Source: Colwellia demingiae (lineage in GTDB: Bacteria; Pseudomonadota; Gammaproteobacteria; Enterobacterales; Alteromonadaceae). From it: a stretch of DNA of 64,000 nucleotides. Location: assembly GCF_007954275.1 (NCBI RefSeq), contig NZ_VOLT01000001.1, positions 558,001-622,000 of the forward strand, in the 5' to 3' direction. A program made the translations under genes and the position numbers. Positions 17,053 to 26,226 of the stretch are shown piece after piece. The stretch's first letter is position 1, and the number at the start of each line of letters is the position of its first letter. The notes beneath the pieces are model-generated. The model did no database searches, was not told the DNA's origin, and saw nothing but the letters and a program-made list of their open reading frames with translations.

Positions 17053-17243
17053 ACCTGAAATACACCTATCAACCTATGACCAGCCTAAACCAGCATTTGA
17101 TGACTCAATAGACTCAACAAGTATTTCCATCGTCATCAAATCTAATTAGCCGCCTTTACTCCAATTGATATGCCTTTGCTATGGTTGTTCTTTAACAGAT
17201 ATTTCAACGAGACTAAGAAAAAATTAGTCATTAGTTTAATAAA

Positions 17244-18164
17244 TTAACTGTCTACTGAATAGAAATGCTGCTTCAATGCTTCAATAAACGCGGTAGTTCT
17301 CTGTGAAATGAACTTTCTATTCGGGTATATAACATGGAGATCAGCCCCTCCAGTGGTTCCTGTCCGATTAAAATCGTATTGGTAATTATCCATAATCGTC
17401 ACTAAACGTTTAGCTTTTAGATCATCTGCAATATCCCAATATGATTTTAATGCAATGCCTGCCCCTTCAATCGCCCAGCGCCTAATCAACGCACCGTCAT
17501 TGGACGCTCTCGTCCCTTTAATTGAAATTGAACTGTTACCATCCGTACTTTGAAAATGCCAAGTAGTTAGTGGCTCAGCCATACGTACCATGGTCAAACA
17601 ATCATGCTGTGTTAACTCTTCAGGTCGCACTGGTATGCCTTTACGTTTCAAATAATCGGGTGAAGCACACAATACTCGGTGATTACTCGCCAATCGACGT
17701 GCTATCAGCGTACTATCTTTTAAACTGCCGAAGCGGATGCCTAAATCAAAACCGTTTCCTACCAGGTCTACAACACTGTCAGAAAGGTAGAGGTATGGTG
17801 TAATACCAGGATGTTCTTCTACAAACTTTGATAACACCGGTGCTATGTGTTGTTGACCAAGATCAGATGGCGCTGTTATACGTAGTGCACCAGTAAAACT
17901 AGTTTGGCCCGTTTGTAATGATGTTTCAGCCTGCTCGACTTCAGCTAAAATACGCTCACATGAAACGTAAAATTTACGCCCCTCATCGGTAAGTGAGATC
18001 CGACGAGTTGTACGGTTTAACAATCGAACGCCGTACCTTTCTTCTAAACCATTTATCCGCGCAGTCATTCTTGCCGGTGAAAGCCCAACCTCTCTACCTG
18101 CTGCTGCTAAGCCTTCATTTTTTATAACCCGTACAAACAAATCAATATCACCAAGCTTATCCAT
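17244..18164 (-). CDS. LysR-family transcriptional regulator
   Basis: A 306-residue LysR regulator. The N-terminal winged helix (1-60) reads GDIDLFVRVIKNEGLAAAGR, then LSPARMTARINGLEERYGVR and LLNRTTRRISLTDEG. Residues about 90-300 form the periplasmic-binding-like effector domain (GALRITAPSDLGQQHIAPVL, LGIRFGSLKDSTLIARRL). This variant resembles the many LysR proteins paired with oxidoreductase genes. It is divergent from the VOC-oxidoreductase pair, with 132 bp between the starts. By the usual LysR logic it controls that pair in response to a substrate or electrophile; this is inferred from position only. Confidence 0.88.
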   Translation of the reverse strand: MDKLGDIDLFVRVIKNEGLAAAGREVGLSPARMTARINGLEERYGVRLLNRTTRRISLTDEGRKFYVSCERILAEVEQAETSLQTGQTSFTGALRITAPSDLGQQHIAPVLSKFVEEHPGITPYLYLSDSVVDLVGNGFDLGIRFGSLKDSTLIARRLASNHRVLCASPDYLKRKGIPVRPEELTQHDCLTMVRMAEPLTTWHFQSTDGNSSISIKGTRASNDGALIRRWAIEGAGIALKSYWDIADDLKAKRLVTIMDNYQYDFNRTGTTGGADLHVIYPNRKFISQRTTAFIEALKQHFYSVDS

Positions 18165-18198
18165 ATCGTCTTATACCGCTCATATTATTCCGTAATAG

Positions 18199-18242
18199 AA
18201 AACAATGTTTCAATAATTATGACAATTGTTTTGTTTATGAGC
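18199..18242. promoter_or_regulatory. inverted repeat in the LysR/VOC divergent promoter
   Basis: AAAACAAT and ATTGTTTT face each other across 28 bases in the spacer between the LysR gene and the VOC gene, and ACAATTGT is itself palindromic. It is a plausible LysR operator; no half-site of known specificity is recognised. Confidence 0.4.
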
Positions 18243-18296
18243 AAGACCTATTATTTCATTAACAAAACGCATGGTGAGCATTTAAGAAGGTATTAC

Positions 18297-18737
18297 ATGA
18301 ATATTAATCACGTATTAGTTCTAACAACAGATCTTAGAGCAATGGAGTGTTTTTGGGTAGATCTGATTGGTTTACACGAAGGAAAACGACCACCTTTTCC
18401 ATTTAATGGTCTATGGATTTATAGCGATGATAAACCGCTAATACATATTGCAGAACAAGCCTTTTCATCTTTTGGTAATGGATCAATTGCACATGTTGCG
18501 CTTGAAGGAGCTAATTACAACGCATTACTAAAACGACTTGATAATAGTGCTTACTTCTATACCGAAAAAGTTATGCCTATTTCAAACGAACGACAGCTAT
18601 TTATTACTGGCCCTGATGTCTTAACGGTAGAAATGCTTTTTCCACTTGATGAACATCAGGAACTAACAGAAAAAAAACAAACACTTGTATATGAAACTAA
18701 TGAAAACTTTAACTTTTTAGGAGGTAAAATATTATGA
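18297..18737 (+). CDS. VOC-superfamily (glyoxalase-like) protein
   Basis: A 146-residue vicinal-oxygen-chelate protein. Beta-alpha-beta modules start with MNINHVLVLTTDLRAMECFW and YSDDKPLIHIAEQ, and continue with GSIAHVALEG and RQLFITGPDVLTVEMLF; H5, H76-type and E residues are at positions typical of metal ligands. Members are dioxygenases, glyoxalases or antibiotic-binding proteins, so substrate cannot be fixed. I start at ATG 18297 because AAGAAGG lies 6 bases upstream; an earlier in-frame ATG at 18219 would add 26 residues that do not belong to the fold. Its stop overlaps the next start in an ATGA, so translation is coupled to the oxidoreductase. Confidence 0.8.
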   Translation: MNINHVLVLTTDLRAMECFWVDLIGLHEGKRPPFPFNGLWIYSDDKPLIHIAEQAFSSFGNGSIAHVALEGANYNALLKRLDNSAYFYTEKVMPISNERQLFITGPDVLTVEMLFPLDEHQELTEKKQTLVYETNENFNFLGGKIL

Positions 18738-19900
18738 AAAACTCAATTTTATTTAACGCAAAGAAGCTAGGTACCTTTGAAGCGAAAAATCGTATTGTCT
18801 TAGCGCCAATGACACGTTCACGTACTGCTCAGCCTAGTGATACTCCAACGGACTTAATGGCAAAATATTATGCGCAGCGCTCCAGCGCAGGCTTTATTAT
18901 TACTGAAGCAACACAAATATCTTCTCAAGGAAAAGGCTATTCATTTACGCCAGGTATTTTCACCACTGAACAAGTCGCTGGTTGGAAAAAGGTAACCCAA
19001 GCGGTACATCAAACAGGCGGCCGAATTATCTCTCAGTTATGGCATGTAGGAAGAATGTCTCATGCCTCCTTTCATGCTGATGGGTTGCCTGTTGCGCCTT
19101 CTGCAATTTCGCCTGATGCACAAGTATGGGTAGTAGGTGAAGATGGTGTAGGACGCATGGTCGATTGTCCCACTCCACGTGAATTATCCAAACAAGATAT
19201 TAAGGATATTATTCAAGATTATCGTCGCGCTGCAAGAAATGCCATAGAAGCAGGATTTGATGGCATTGAGATTCATGGTGGAAATGGCTATTTGATCGAT
19301 CAGTTTTTACGTCGTAGTTCAAACAAACGTGACGATGAATACGGTGGTTCAATCACTAATCGATTACGCTTTGTTATGGAAGTTATTGAAGCGGTGAGTG
19401 ATGAAATTGGAGCAAATAAAGTCGGCATTCGTCTTGCCCCATTTATTACGCAACGTGGTATGCATGATATTGAAGCAATTGATGCCATTTTACTTGCTAG
19501 TAAGAACTTTAATGATTTGGGTTTAGCTTACATTCACCTTTCTGAGGCGGATTGGGATGATGCACCGGTAGTCAGTGTTGAATTTAGACATGCTTTACGG
19601 GAAAATTTTAACGGCGGTATTATTGTTGCTGGTAATTACACAGCAAAAACAGGCGCTGAATTAATCGATTCAGGTTTAGTAGACTTCATCGCTTATGGAC
19701 GTAAGTTCTTGGCGAATCCTGATTTACCGTATCGTTTTAAACATGATTTGCCATTAAACGAAATTACTGATCCGTCAACATTATTTGGCGGAGGCACACG
19801 TGGTTATACCGACTATCCAAGTTATTCAGATCAGATTTCAATTGAGGAAAACAATGATTGCACAAAAAACACTAGCGGAAATATTGCTATAACCACTTAA
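18734..19900 (+). CDS. old yellow enzyme-type NADH:flavin oxidoreductase
   Basis: A 388-residue FMN-dependent ene-reductase of the NemA/xenobiotic-reductase group, which reduces activated C=C bonds and nitro compounds with NAD(P)H. Features include VLAPMTRSR, QLWHVGRMSH and the active-site pair H181/N184 with proton donor Y186 (HGGNGYLIDQF). The phosphate-binding region is IVAGNYT...FIAYGRKFLANPDLP. The full TIM barrel is present and the length is normal. The usual HGAN is HGGN here, a mild change. It is co-transcribed and overlaps by 4 bp with the VOC gene, and is probably controlled by the divergent LysR protein. Likely role: detoxification of electrophiles. Confidence 0.9.
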   Translation: MKNSILFNAKKLGTFEAKNRIVLAPMTRSRTAQPSDTPTDLMAKYYAQRSSAGFIITEATQISSQGKGYSFTPGIFTTEQVAGWKKVTQAVHQTGGRIISQLWHVGRMSHASFHADGLPVAPSAISPDAQVWVVGEDGVGRMVDCPTPRELSKQDIKDIIQDYRRAARNAIEAGFDGIEIHGGNGYLIDQFLRRSSNKRDDEYGGSITNRLRFVMEVIEAVSDEIGANKVGIRLAPFITQRGMHDIEAIDAILLASKNFNDLGLAYIHLSEADWDDAPVVSVEFRHALRENFNGGIIVAGNYTAKTGAELIDSGLVDFIAYGRKFLANPDLPYRFKHDLPLNEITDPSTLFGGGTRGYTDYPSYSDQISIEENNDCTKNTSGNIAITT

Positions 19901-20149
19901 ACGAATATTACCCTGTGATTCTAATAGCATTAGGGCATAAGTTAAGGGAGCTATTACTCTCTTAACTTTCTCGCTAACTGATACTCATTTTGAAACTGCC
20001 TAGTGCATGCATTAGCCCGTATAACGCCTCTATTTGTTCGAAGCATTATTATAAACGGGAGAACAATACGACCGAAATACTACAAAAATACAGAATCAAT
20101 GAACTTAACTAAACGCCATGTGAGCAATAAAATTATTTAATGATCAAAC

Positions 20150-21529
20150 TTACAATTTTATATGCTGCTCAAAAATTGACAGGTACTCATCTTTACGGTG
20201 ACTAACTAACATCATGGTACTGTGCTTTTGTTCGGCTAAGTGCTCTAAAAAATTAAGTACTCTGTGTCGATTAAGCTCATCTAAACCTTGTGTCGGCTCA
20301 TCTAGAATCAATAAATACGGAGATTTAACCAAAGCTCTAGCGATTAAAGCTAACCGTTGTTCTCCATAACTTAAACTTCGAAAAGAACTCTGTTGATGCG
20401 CCAATAAGCCTATTTTTTCTAACCACTGTCGCGCAATTTCTATTTTATGCTGTTCAGGTTGTTGATAAAGACCAATAGAGTCATAAAAACCAGAAAGCAC
20501 AACCGTTAATAAATCGCCGTTTACGCGATATTGTCGGTGTAACTCTGCACTGACAATACCCATGTCTTTCTTGAGTTCCCAAATACTTTCACCTGAGCCT
20601 CTTTTATAACCTAAAACATGAATATCATTGCTATAACATTGAGTGCAATCCCCTGTAATTAACTGCATTAAGGTAGACTTACCACTGCCGTTAGGACCTG
20701 TGATCAAGGTATGCTGCAATGGTTTAATGTGAACATCTAAATCTTCAAAAACGCTCACTCCTTTGTACTGAACTTTGCCCTTACATAGTTTTACTAGGTA
20801 ATCGTGCTTGAAGTCACACAGCTCTTGCATGTTAGTAGGCCAACTAACATTGTCAGATATCGGCATTAACAAAGCATCAAGTTGCCGCTTGGTTTCATCA
20901 GTTTCAAGCTTACCAATAACATCAAACTGTCCTCGTTCAATAAAGGCAATATTGTTACACCATACGGGTATATCTTGTCTGTTATTTAACATCAGTAAAA
21001 CAGTAATGCCTGTTTTCGATAATCGTTCTAGTGCATTTGACAAGGCGACACAGGAAGCTTCATCTAAGCTATCAAATGGGTTATCGCATACCAAGAGCTC
21101 TACACCATTAAATATAGCCTGTAAGATTAGGAGCTTTCTCCCCTCACCAGTACTTAACTGACGATAACCACTTTCAAGTCGATGGCTCAAACCAAATTCA
21201 CTGATCAGGTCATCATTAAGTTTATCTTTGGGTAAAAAGTCTTTAGCTTTAGTACCAATATCATTGGCATCGGTATAGTCTGAAGCATCCATTTTTAATT
21301 CGTGCTCATAAACGTCTTGTTGGCTTTCAAAAGAAACCATTCCAACTTTATCTGCATGGGGTATTTTAAATTCACCTACCGAGTCAGGCTGTAACGTGCC
21401 CGTTAGAAGCTGATCAAGGTATTGTTTTCCAGAGCCATTTCGACCCAAAACACACCAGCTTTCATTTTCAAGTATTTGCCAGCTTTTAATCGCCAACTTG
21501 GTGTGCTCAAAATTTGTAATGTTTATCAT
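20150..21529 (-). CDS. modF: ModF/PhrA-like tandem ABC ATPase
   Basis: A 459-residue soluble protein with two ABC domains and no membrane helices, as in E. coli ModF. The C-terminal domain is intact: Walker A GPNGSGKST, signature LSYGEQR, LILDEPTQGLDELN. The characteristic ModF segment RRGSGE-x-IWELKKDMG-like is present as YKRGSGESIWELKKDMGIVS. The N-terminal domain keeps LSTGE, but its Walker A reads GRNGSGKQ (29-36; Gln where Ser/Thr binds Mg) and its Walker B reads CDNPFDSLD (N150 where the catalytic Glu should be). One site is therefore probably non-hydrolytic. No molybdate transporter genes are adjacent, and the family's role is unclear. Confidence 0.85.
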   Translation of the reverse strand: MINITNFEHTKLAIKSWQILENESWCVLGRNGSGKQYLDQLLTGTLQPDSVGEFKIPHADKVGMVSFESQQDVYEHELKMDASDYTDANDIGTKAKDFLPKDKLNDDLISEFGLSHRLESGYRQLSTGEGRKLLILQAIFNGVELLVCDNPFDSLDEASCVALSNALERLSKTGITVLLMLNNRQDIPVWCNNIAFIERGQFDVIGKLETDETKRQLDALLMPISDNVSWPTNMQELCDFKHDYLVKLCKGKVQYKGVSVFEDLDVHIKPLQHTLITGPNGSGKSTLMQLITGDCTQCYSNDIHVLGYKRGSGESIWELKKDMGIVSAELHRQYRVNGDLLTVVLSGFYDSIGLYQQPEQHKIEIARQWLEKIGLLAHQQSSFRSLSYGEQRLALIARALVKSPYLLILDEPTQGLDELNRHRVLNFLEHLAEQKHSTMMLVSHRKDEYLSIFEQHIKL

Positions 21530-21852
21530 AAGATCGTTAGGCTCAACTCGAAGTTTAATAAAATGGATAGATTTATAGCATTAAATATAATGATAACCTT
21601 GGTTTACATGCGCTATCAACAGCTTTATTTTAACCGGTAAATTGTATACTGAGAATTCAATATATTCATCTAATAAACGGGGTTGATCTTCACATTGCAA
21701 AAATTAGGCGTAAAAATCTAAAATGAAATTCAGATTAGTTTTCGTGTTGATAACTCTTGTCTTGATCTATGAGTAATAAGAAGAAAAATGTGTAGTAAGT
21801 GGAATATAATGGACTTATCGAACTACGACAAGTCCACTATTAGCATTCTAAT
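21530..21852. other. intergenic stretch left of a possible gene remnant
   Basis: About 320 bp containing the modF upstream region. No gene, hairpin or repeat of note is seen. Confidence 0.4.
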
Positions 21853-22034
21853 CTATTCAGTCGTTGCTGCTTTATCTGAATCCGATACTTTGCTTTGTTT
21901 TAACAATCTAACCTGTTGATCTTTCATGTACATTGGGTGATATGACCCAACAGGCTTACTCCCAATAAACCTACCATTCGCTTGTTCCGCATAAGTAGTA
22001 TAATCCGCTGCTACGGTGTTGATTGCTAAAGCTC
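21853..22034 (-). pseudogene. possible gene remnant, C-terminal ~59 residues
   Basis: An open frame on the minus strand without a start codon near its 5' end reads ALAINTVAADYTTYAEQANG, then RFIGSKPVGSYHPMYMKDQQ, and ends SDSDKAATTE with a TAG. Composition and codon use look protein-like, and the TVAADYTTYAEQ start resembles the sequence after a signal peptidase site. An in-frame TGA lies just upstream. It could be the tail of a lost secreted protein. I do not recognise the family. Confidence 0.3.
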
Positions 22035-22171
22035 AATTTCAGATATTTTCTGATTAGATACGTTTCATAAACGCTGCAACATACATGTTAATGAGTAACG
22101 CATATATCCATAAAACACTGTTCAAAAGCTAATAACAACACTTGAAATTAGCCTTTGAGCAGATCAACCTG

Positions 22172-24358
22172 CTACTTTTGTGCAGCGAGTTTTCGCGCTT
22201 GATGCAACTTCTTGTAACTTTCAATCAATCTCTGGTGTTTGTCTAACCCTTCAAGTTTCATGCTAGTTTCAGTTAGGCCAAAAAACCTTATCTCGCCGAA
22301 AACGGAGCCAACAACACTTGCCATATTTTCTTCACCGAACATTCTATTGAAGTTACCGATATAATCTTCAAGTTCCATTTCTTCATCTAAAGTGACTTCA
22401 AGTACTGCATGAATTGCTTGATAGAATAATCCGCGTTCAACAGTATTGTCGTTGTATTGTAAAAATTCTCCAACTAATTCAGTCGCATCTTCAAGTGCGC
22501 CTAGGGCTAAGCAAATAAGAATTTTCAATTCGAGAATAGTTAGCTGGCCCCAAACTGTATTTTCATCAAACTCGATGCCAATTAAAGTGCGAATGTCGAT
22601 ATAATTATCTTGTTGGCTTTCTTCTAAACGGTCAAACAAACTTGTTAATGCCTCATCATCTAAACGATGAAGGTTCAAGATATCTTCACGGTAGTCTAGG
22701 GACTTATTAGTATTATCCCAAATAAGGTCTTCAACTGGATACACTTCTGAATAATCTGGAACTAGAATACGACAGGCCGTTGCACCAAGTTGATTAAACT
22801 CAGCAATATACACTTCTTTGCCTAGGTCTTTTAAAATGCTCATTAAGCCGGCATTTTCTTCTTCATTAGTGCCAGTAAAATCCCATTCAACGAATTCATA
22901 ATCGTGCTTAGCACTAAAGAAGCGCCATGAAACAACACCCGTTGAGTCAATAAAGTGGTCAACAAAATTTTCAGGCTCAGTAACTGCCATGCTATTAAAT
23001 GTAGGTTTAGGTACGTCATTTAAGCCTTCAAAGCTTCTACCTTGTAATAGCTCAGTTAAGCTACGTTCAAGTGCTACTTCAAAACTTGGATGTGCACCAA
23101 ATGAGGCGAAAACACCACCAGTTTTTGGGTTCATCAAGGTAACGCACATTACCGGGAATTTGCCGCCTAATGAAGCGTCTTTTACTACCACAGGAAAACC
23201 CTGAGCTTCCAATCCTTCAATGCCTGCTAAAATAGCTGGGTATTTAGCGATAACCTCTTTAGGTACATCGGGTAAAACAATTTCTTCCGCTATAATCTGT
23301 TTTTTAACCGCTCGTTCAAATATTTCTGACAAACATTGTACTTGCGCTTCAGGTAAGTTGTTACCTGCACTCATACCATTACTTAAAAATAAATTTTCGA
23401 TTAAATTTGACGGAAAATAAACCGTTTCACCATCTGACTGTCGCACATACGGAATTGAACAGATACCGCGTTCAGTCATACCTGAGTTGGTATCAATCAG
23501 GTTTGAAGCGCGTAGTTCATCTTCTGGGTTGTAAATAGCTAAACAATAGTCGTCTAAAATATCATTGGGTAGCGCATCATCTGCGCCCGCTTTAAACCAT
23601 TTTTCATTGGGATAATGCACAAAATCACTGGTAGCAATTTCAGTACCGAAAAATTGATCATTATAAAAGAAATTACAATTAAGGCGCTCAATAAATTCAC
23701 CTAAAGCTGAAGCAAGAGCACTCTCTTTCGTTGCACCTTTACCGTTAGTAAAACACATAGGGGATGCCGCATCACGAATATGCAAAGACCAAACATTTGG
23801 TACAATATTACGCCATGAAGAGATTTCTATCTTCATTCCAAGATCAGCCAATAGCTTTGACATATTAGCTATGGTTTCTTCTAGTGGTAAATCTTTACCT
23901 AAAATAAAGGTGCTAACACCGTCATCAGGTTGCTGCATCAACATAGCTTGGGCATCTTCTTCAAGACTGGTAACAGCCTCAACTTTAAACTCTGGCCCCT
24001 GCTGAACCACTTTTTTCACGGTGCAGCGGTCAATTGACCTTAATATACCTTTTTTGTCTTTTTCAGAAATACTTTCCGGCAACTCAACCTGAATTTGAAA
24101 AATTTGGTTATGTCTGTCTTCTGGGTCAACAATATTGTTTTGTGATAAACGAATATTATCTGTCGGAATATCACGAGAATTACAATAAACCTTAACAAAG
24201 TATGCTGCACACATAGCTGATGACGCTAAGAAATAATCAAAAGGTCCTGGCGCTGAGCCATCTCCTTTATAACGAATAGGCTGATCAGCGATGACACTAA
24301 AATCGTCAAACTTGGCTTCAAGTCTAAGGTTGTCGAGAAAGTTAACTTTGATTTCCAT
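22172..24358 (-). CDS. ycaO: OsmC-YcaO fusion, RimO accessory protein
   Basis: A 728-residue protein with three parts. Residues about 1-140 are an OsmC-like domain (GPFDYFLASSAMCAAYFVKV, RCTVKKVVQQGPEF). Residues about 165-560 are the YcaO ATP-dependent cyclodehydratase-type domain, with ATP-site blocks ASALGEFIERLN and CLSEIFERAVKK. The C-terminal ~150 residues are helical. E. coli YcaO lacks the OsmC part but is reported to be needed for beta-methylthiolation of ribosomal protein S12 by RimO, whose gene is also in this window. The start is ATG 24358; an upstream in-frame ATG adds 13 residues unlike OsmC. It is monocistronic, with a terminator separating it from sulP. Confidence 0.88.
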   Translation of the reverse strand: MEIKVNFLDNLRLEAKFDDFSVIADQPIRYKGDGSAPGPFDYFLASSAMCAAYFVKVYCNSRDIPTDNIRLSQNNIVDPEDRHNQIFQIQVELPESISEKDKKGILRSIDRCTVKKVVQQGPEFKVEAVTSLEEDAQAMLMQQPDDGVSTFILGKDLPLEETIANMSKLLADLGMKIEISSWRNIVPNVWSLHIRDAASPMCFTNGKGATKESALASALGEFIERLNCNFFYNDQFFGTEIATSDFVHYPNEKWFKAGADDALPNDILDDYCLAIYNPEDELRASNLIDTNSGMTERGICSIPYVRQSDGETVYFPSNLIENLFLSNGMSAGNNLPEAQVQCLSEIFERAVKKQIIAEEIVLPDVPKEVIAKYPAILAGIEGLEAQGFPVVVKDASLGGKFPVMCVTLMNPKTGGVFASFGAHPSFEVALERSLTELLQGRSFEGLNDVPKPTFNSMAVTEPENFVDHFIDSTGVVSWRFFSAKHDYEFVEWDFTGTNEEENAGLMSILKDLGKEVYIAEFNQLGATACRILVPDYSEVYPVEDLIWDNTNKSLDYREDILNLHRLDDEALTSLFDRLEESQQDNYIDIRTLIGIEFDENTVWGQLTILELKILICLALGALEDATELVGEFLQYNDNTVERGLFYQAIHAVLEVTLDEEMELEDYIGNFNRMFGEENMASVVGSVFGEIRFFGLTETSMKLEGLDKHQRLIESYKKLHQARKLAAQK

Positions 24359-24528
24359 TGAATTATTTCCACTGTTATTTACGGCCAATAGGCGCATTGA
24401 GCTTTATGGCGCTAATTATCGGATTTTTTACCGCAATAGTCTTGGAAAAGTTGCATTATTTTTCCAAATAACGGCCAATGAAGTGATATTTATTTTACAT
24501 TTTGTCGATAGGCAGCAAAAGCTCCAAT

Positions 24529-24567
24529 AAAAAAGCACCTTGTCATATTATTCCAAGGTGCTTTTTA
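24529..24567 (-). terminator. rho-independent terminator after the SulP gene
   Basis: AGCACCTTG and CAAGGTGCT with 11 bases between, flanked by A-run and T-run. On the minus strand it follows the SulP stop codon and precedes the ycaO promoter. Confidence 0.85.
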
Positions 24568-24615
24568 TGATTCATCATTGCTATTTAGTCGACCGCAAAC
24601 AATTAACGTAGAGCT

Positions 24616-26226
24616 TTAATTTTGTACTTGCTCTGATAAATAAGTCAATGCCTCTAAGCGAGTAGAAAAGACATGATCAGCTGATATTTTATCGAGTAAC
24701 TTCAATTTATCGAAATCATTTTTCACTCGCTCGCAAACACTTGAAAGTAAAATGTCCCGCCCTTGATTTCGATAACTAACAATAATTTCTTCAATCGCAA
24801 TAGTACTGGTAATGCCGACAAAGCGAGCATCAGTTAAATCGATCAACAAAGTTTTATTTTTATCCGACTCTGAAACACTTTGCTTTAACCCGCGAGCTAC
24901 ACCAAAACCAATGGGTCCTGAGATATTTAGCAATAATACGCTATCGTCCATTGAAGCGAGTAATTGCCTTTCAGGAGGCGATAAATGCTCCGCTTCTTTA
25001 GCCGTACACAACTTAATATTATCAAGCTGTATTTCTGATAAACGACGAATAGTCACTAAGTTTGCTAAAAAGACGCCAACTAATACTGCGGTGACTAAGT
25101 CAAAAGCAACTGACATAACCAAAGTTGAAAGCATCAAACCAGCACTAAACAGCGGTACTTGATGTAATCGTTTAAGGAAATTCCAATCAATAATACTTAT
25201 GCCTACATGAGTCAAAATTGCAGCTAAAACGGCCACAGGAATATACGCGGTGTATTCCCCTGCCCACAGAACAATCGCTAAAATAAAAATAGCATGAAGA
25301 ATGCCTGACAACGGCGTAGTACCACCAGCCCTTAAATTGGTCACTGTACGCATTGTTGCGCCACCACCGGGTAATGCACCGAATAAGCCCGCAACAATAT
25401 TACCAATACCTTGACCAACCAGCTCTTGGTCAGAGTCATGTAATTCGTTGGTAATACTGTCAACAGTTAACGAAGTCATTAATGAATCTAACGTACTTAA
25501 TGTCGCAATTAATAACGCCGATTTAATCATTTCACTGGCTAAGGCATTGTCCCAAATAGGCATATTGAACGAGGGTAGTTCGCTAGAAATAGCACCAACT
25601 ACGGGCATTTCAGCCCCCGAAAAAACAAAAAATATAGTTGCCCCCATTACCGCGATAATACTAGCAGGTACTACACGGCTAAATCGTTGTGGCCATAAAA
25701 ATAGAATGACTAAACAAGCCAGCCCCAATAACGTATTGGTACTTGTAAATGTGCTTAATGACAACTGAAAATCTGGTAATGAATGACCAAATAATGGTTC
25801 CAGTTGGGAAAGGATAATTAATACGCCAATGCCCGAGGTAAAACCTGATATAACAGGGTACGAAACGAGAATAAAGTACTTTCCTAGCTTAAAAATACCA
25901 AAGAGCATTTGAAATAACCCCGCCAAACTCACCACAGTAAATGCCGCCGCAATACCGTTATCTGGAGACTGCGCTACAAAGCTAGTTAAAATGGCGACCA
26001 TGGCAACCGTTAAGCCGGTATTCGGGCCCGAAATTTGTTGATTAGTTCCGCCAAATAATGAGGCAAATAAACCGGTTAAAATTGCACAGTAAATCCCTGC
26101 ACTTGCACCAGCGCCCGAAGTAACCCCGAAAGCCAACGCAAAAGGTAAAGCAACGATTGTTGATGTTAAGGCACCAAAAATGTCGCCTTTAATTGTTCGT
26201 CGATTAAAATGTGATAAAGAAAGCAT
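24616..26226 (-). CDS. SulP-family inorganic anion transporter with STAS domain
   Basis: A 536-residue inner-membrane protein. There are about 12-14 hydrophobic segments in residues 10-415, beginning GDIFGALTSTIVALPFALAF. The SulP signature region is GTNQQISGPNTGLTVAMVAI, then GFTSGIGVLIILSQL and GLFGALPGGGATMRTVTN. The C-terminal STAS domain (about 430-530) contains VLLLNISGPIGFGVARGL and LLIDLTDARFVGITST. The family carries sulfate, bicarbonate or other anions. In marine gammaproteobacteria this subtype is often a Na+/bicarbonate transporter, but no carbonic anhydrase is adjacent, so the ion is open. It is divergent from the NCS2 permease across about 680 bp. Confidence 0.88.
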   Translation of the reverse strand: MLSLSHFNRRTIKGDIFGALTSTIVALPFALAFGVTSGAGASAGIYCAILTGLFASLFGGTNQQISGPNTGLTVAMVAILTSFVAQSPDNGIAAAFTVVSLAGLFQMLFGIFKLGKYFILVSYPVISGFTSGIGVLIILSQLEPLFGHSLPDFQLSLSTFTSTNTLLGLACLVILFLWPQRFSRVVPASIIAVMGATIFFVFSGAEMPVVGAISSELPSFNMPIWDNALASEMIKSALLIATLSTLDSLMTSLTVDSITNELHDSDQELVGQGIGNIVAGLFGALPGGGATMRTVTNLRAGGTTPLSGILHAIFILAIVLWAGEYTAYIPVAVLAAILTHVGISIIDWNFLKRLHQVPLFSAGLMLSTLVMSVAFDLVTAVLVGVFLANLVTIRRLSEIQLDNIKLCTAKEAEHLSPPERQLLASMDDSVLLLNISGPIGFGVARGLKQSVSESDKNKTLLIDLTDARFVGITSTIAIEEIIVSYRNQGRDILLSSVCERVKNDFDKLKLLDKISADHVFSTRLEALTYLSEQVQN

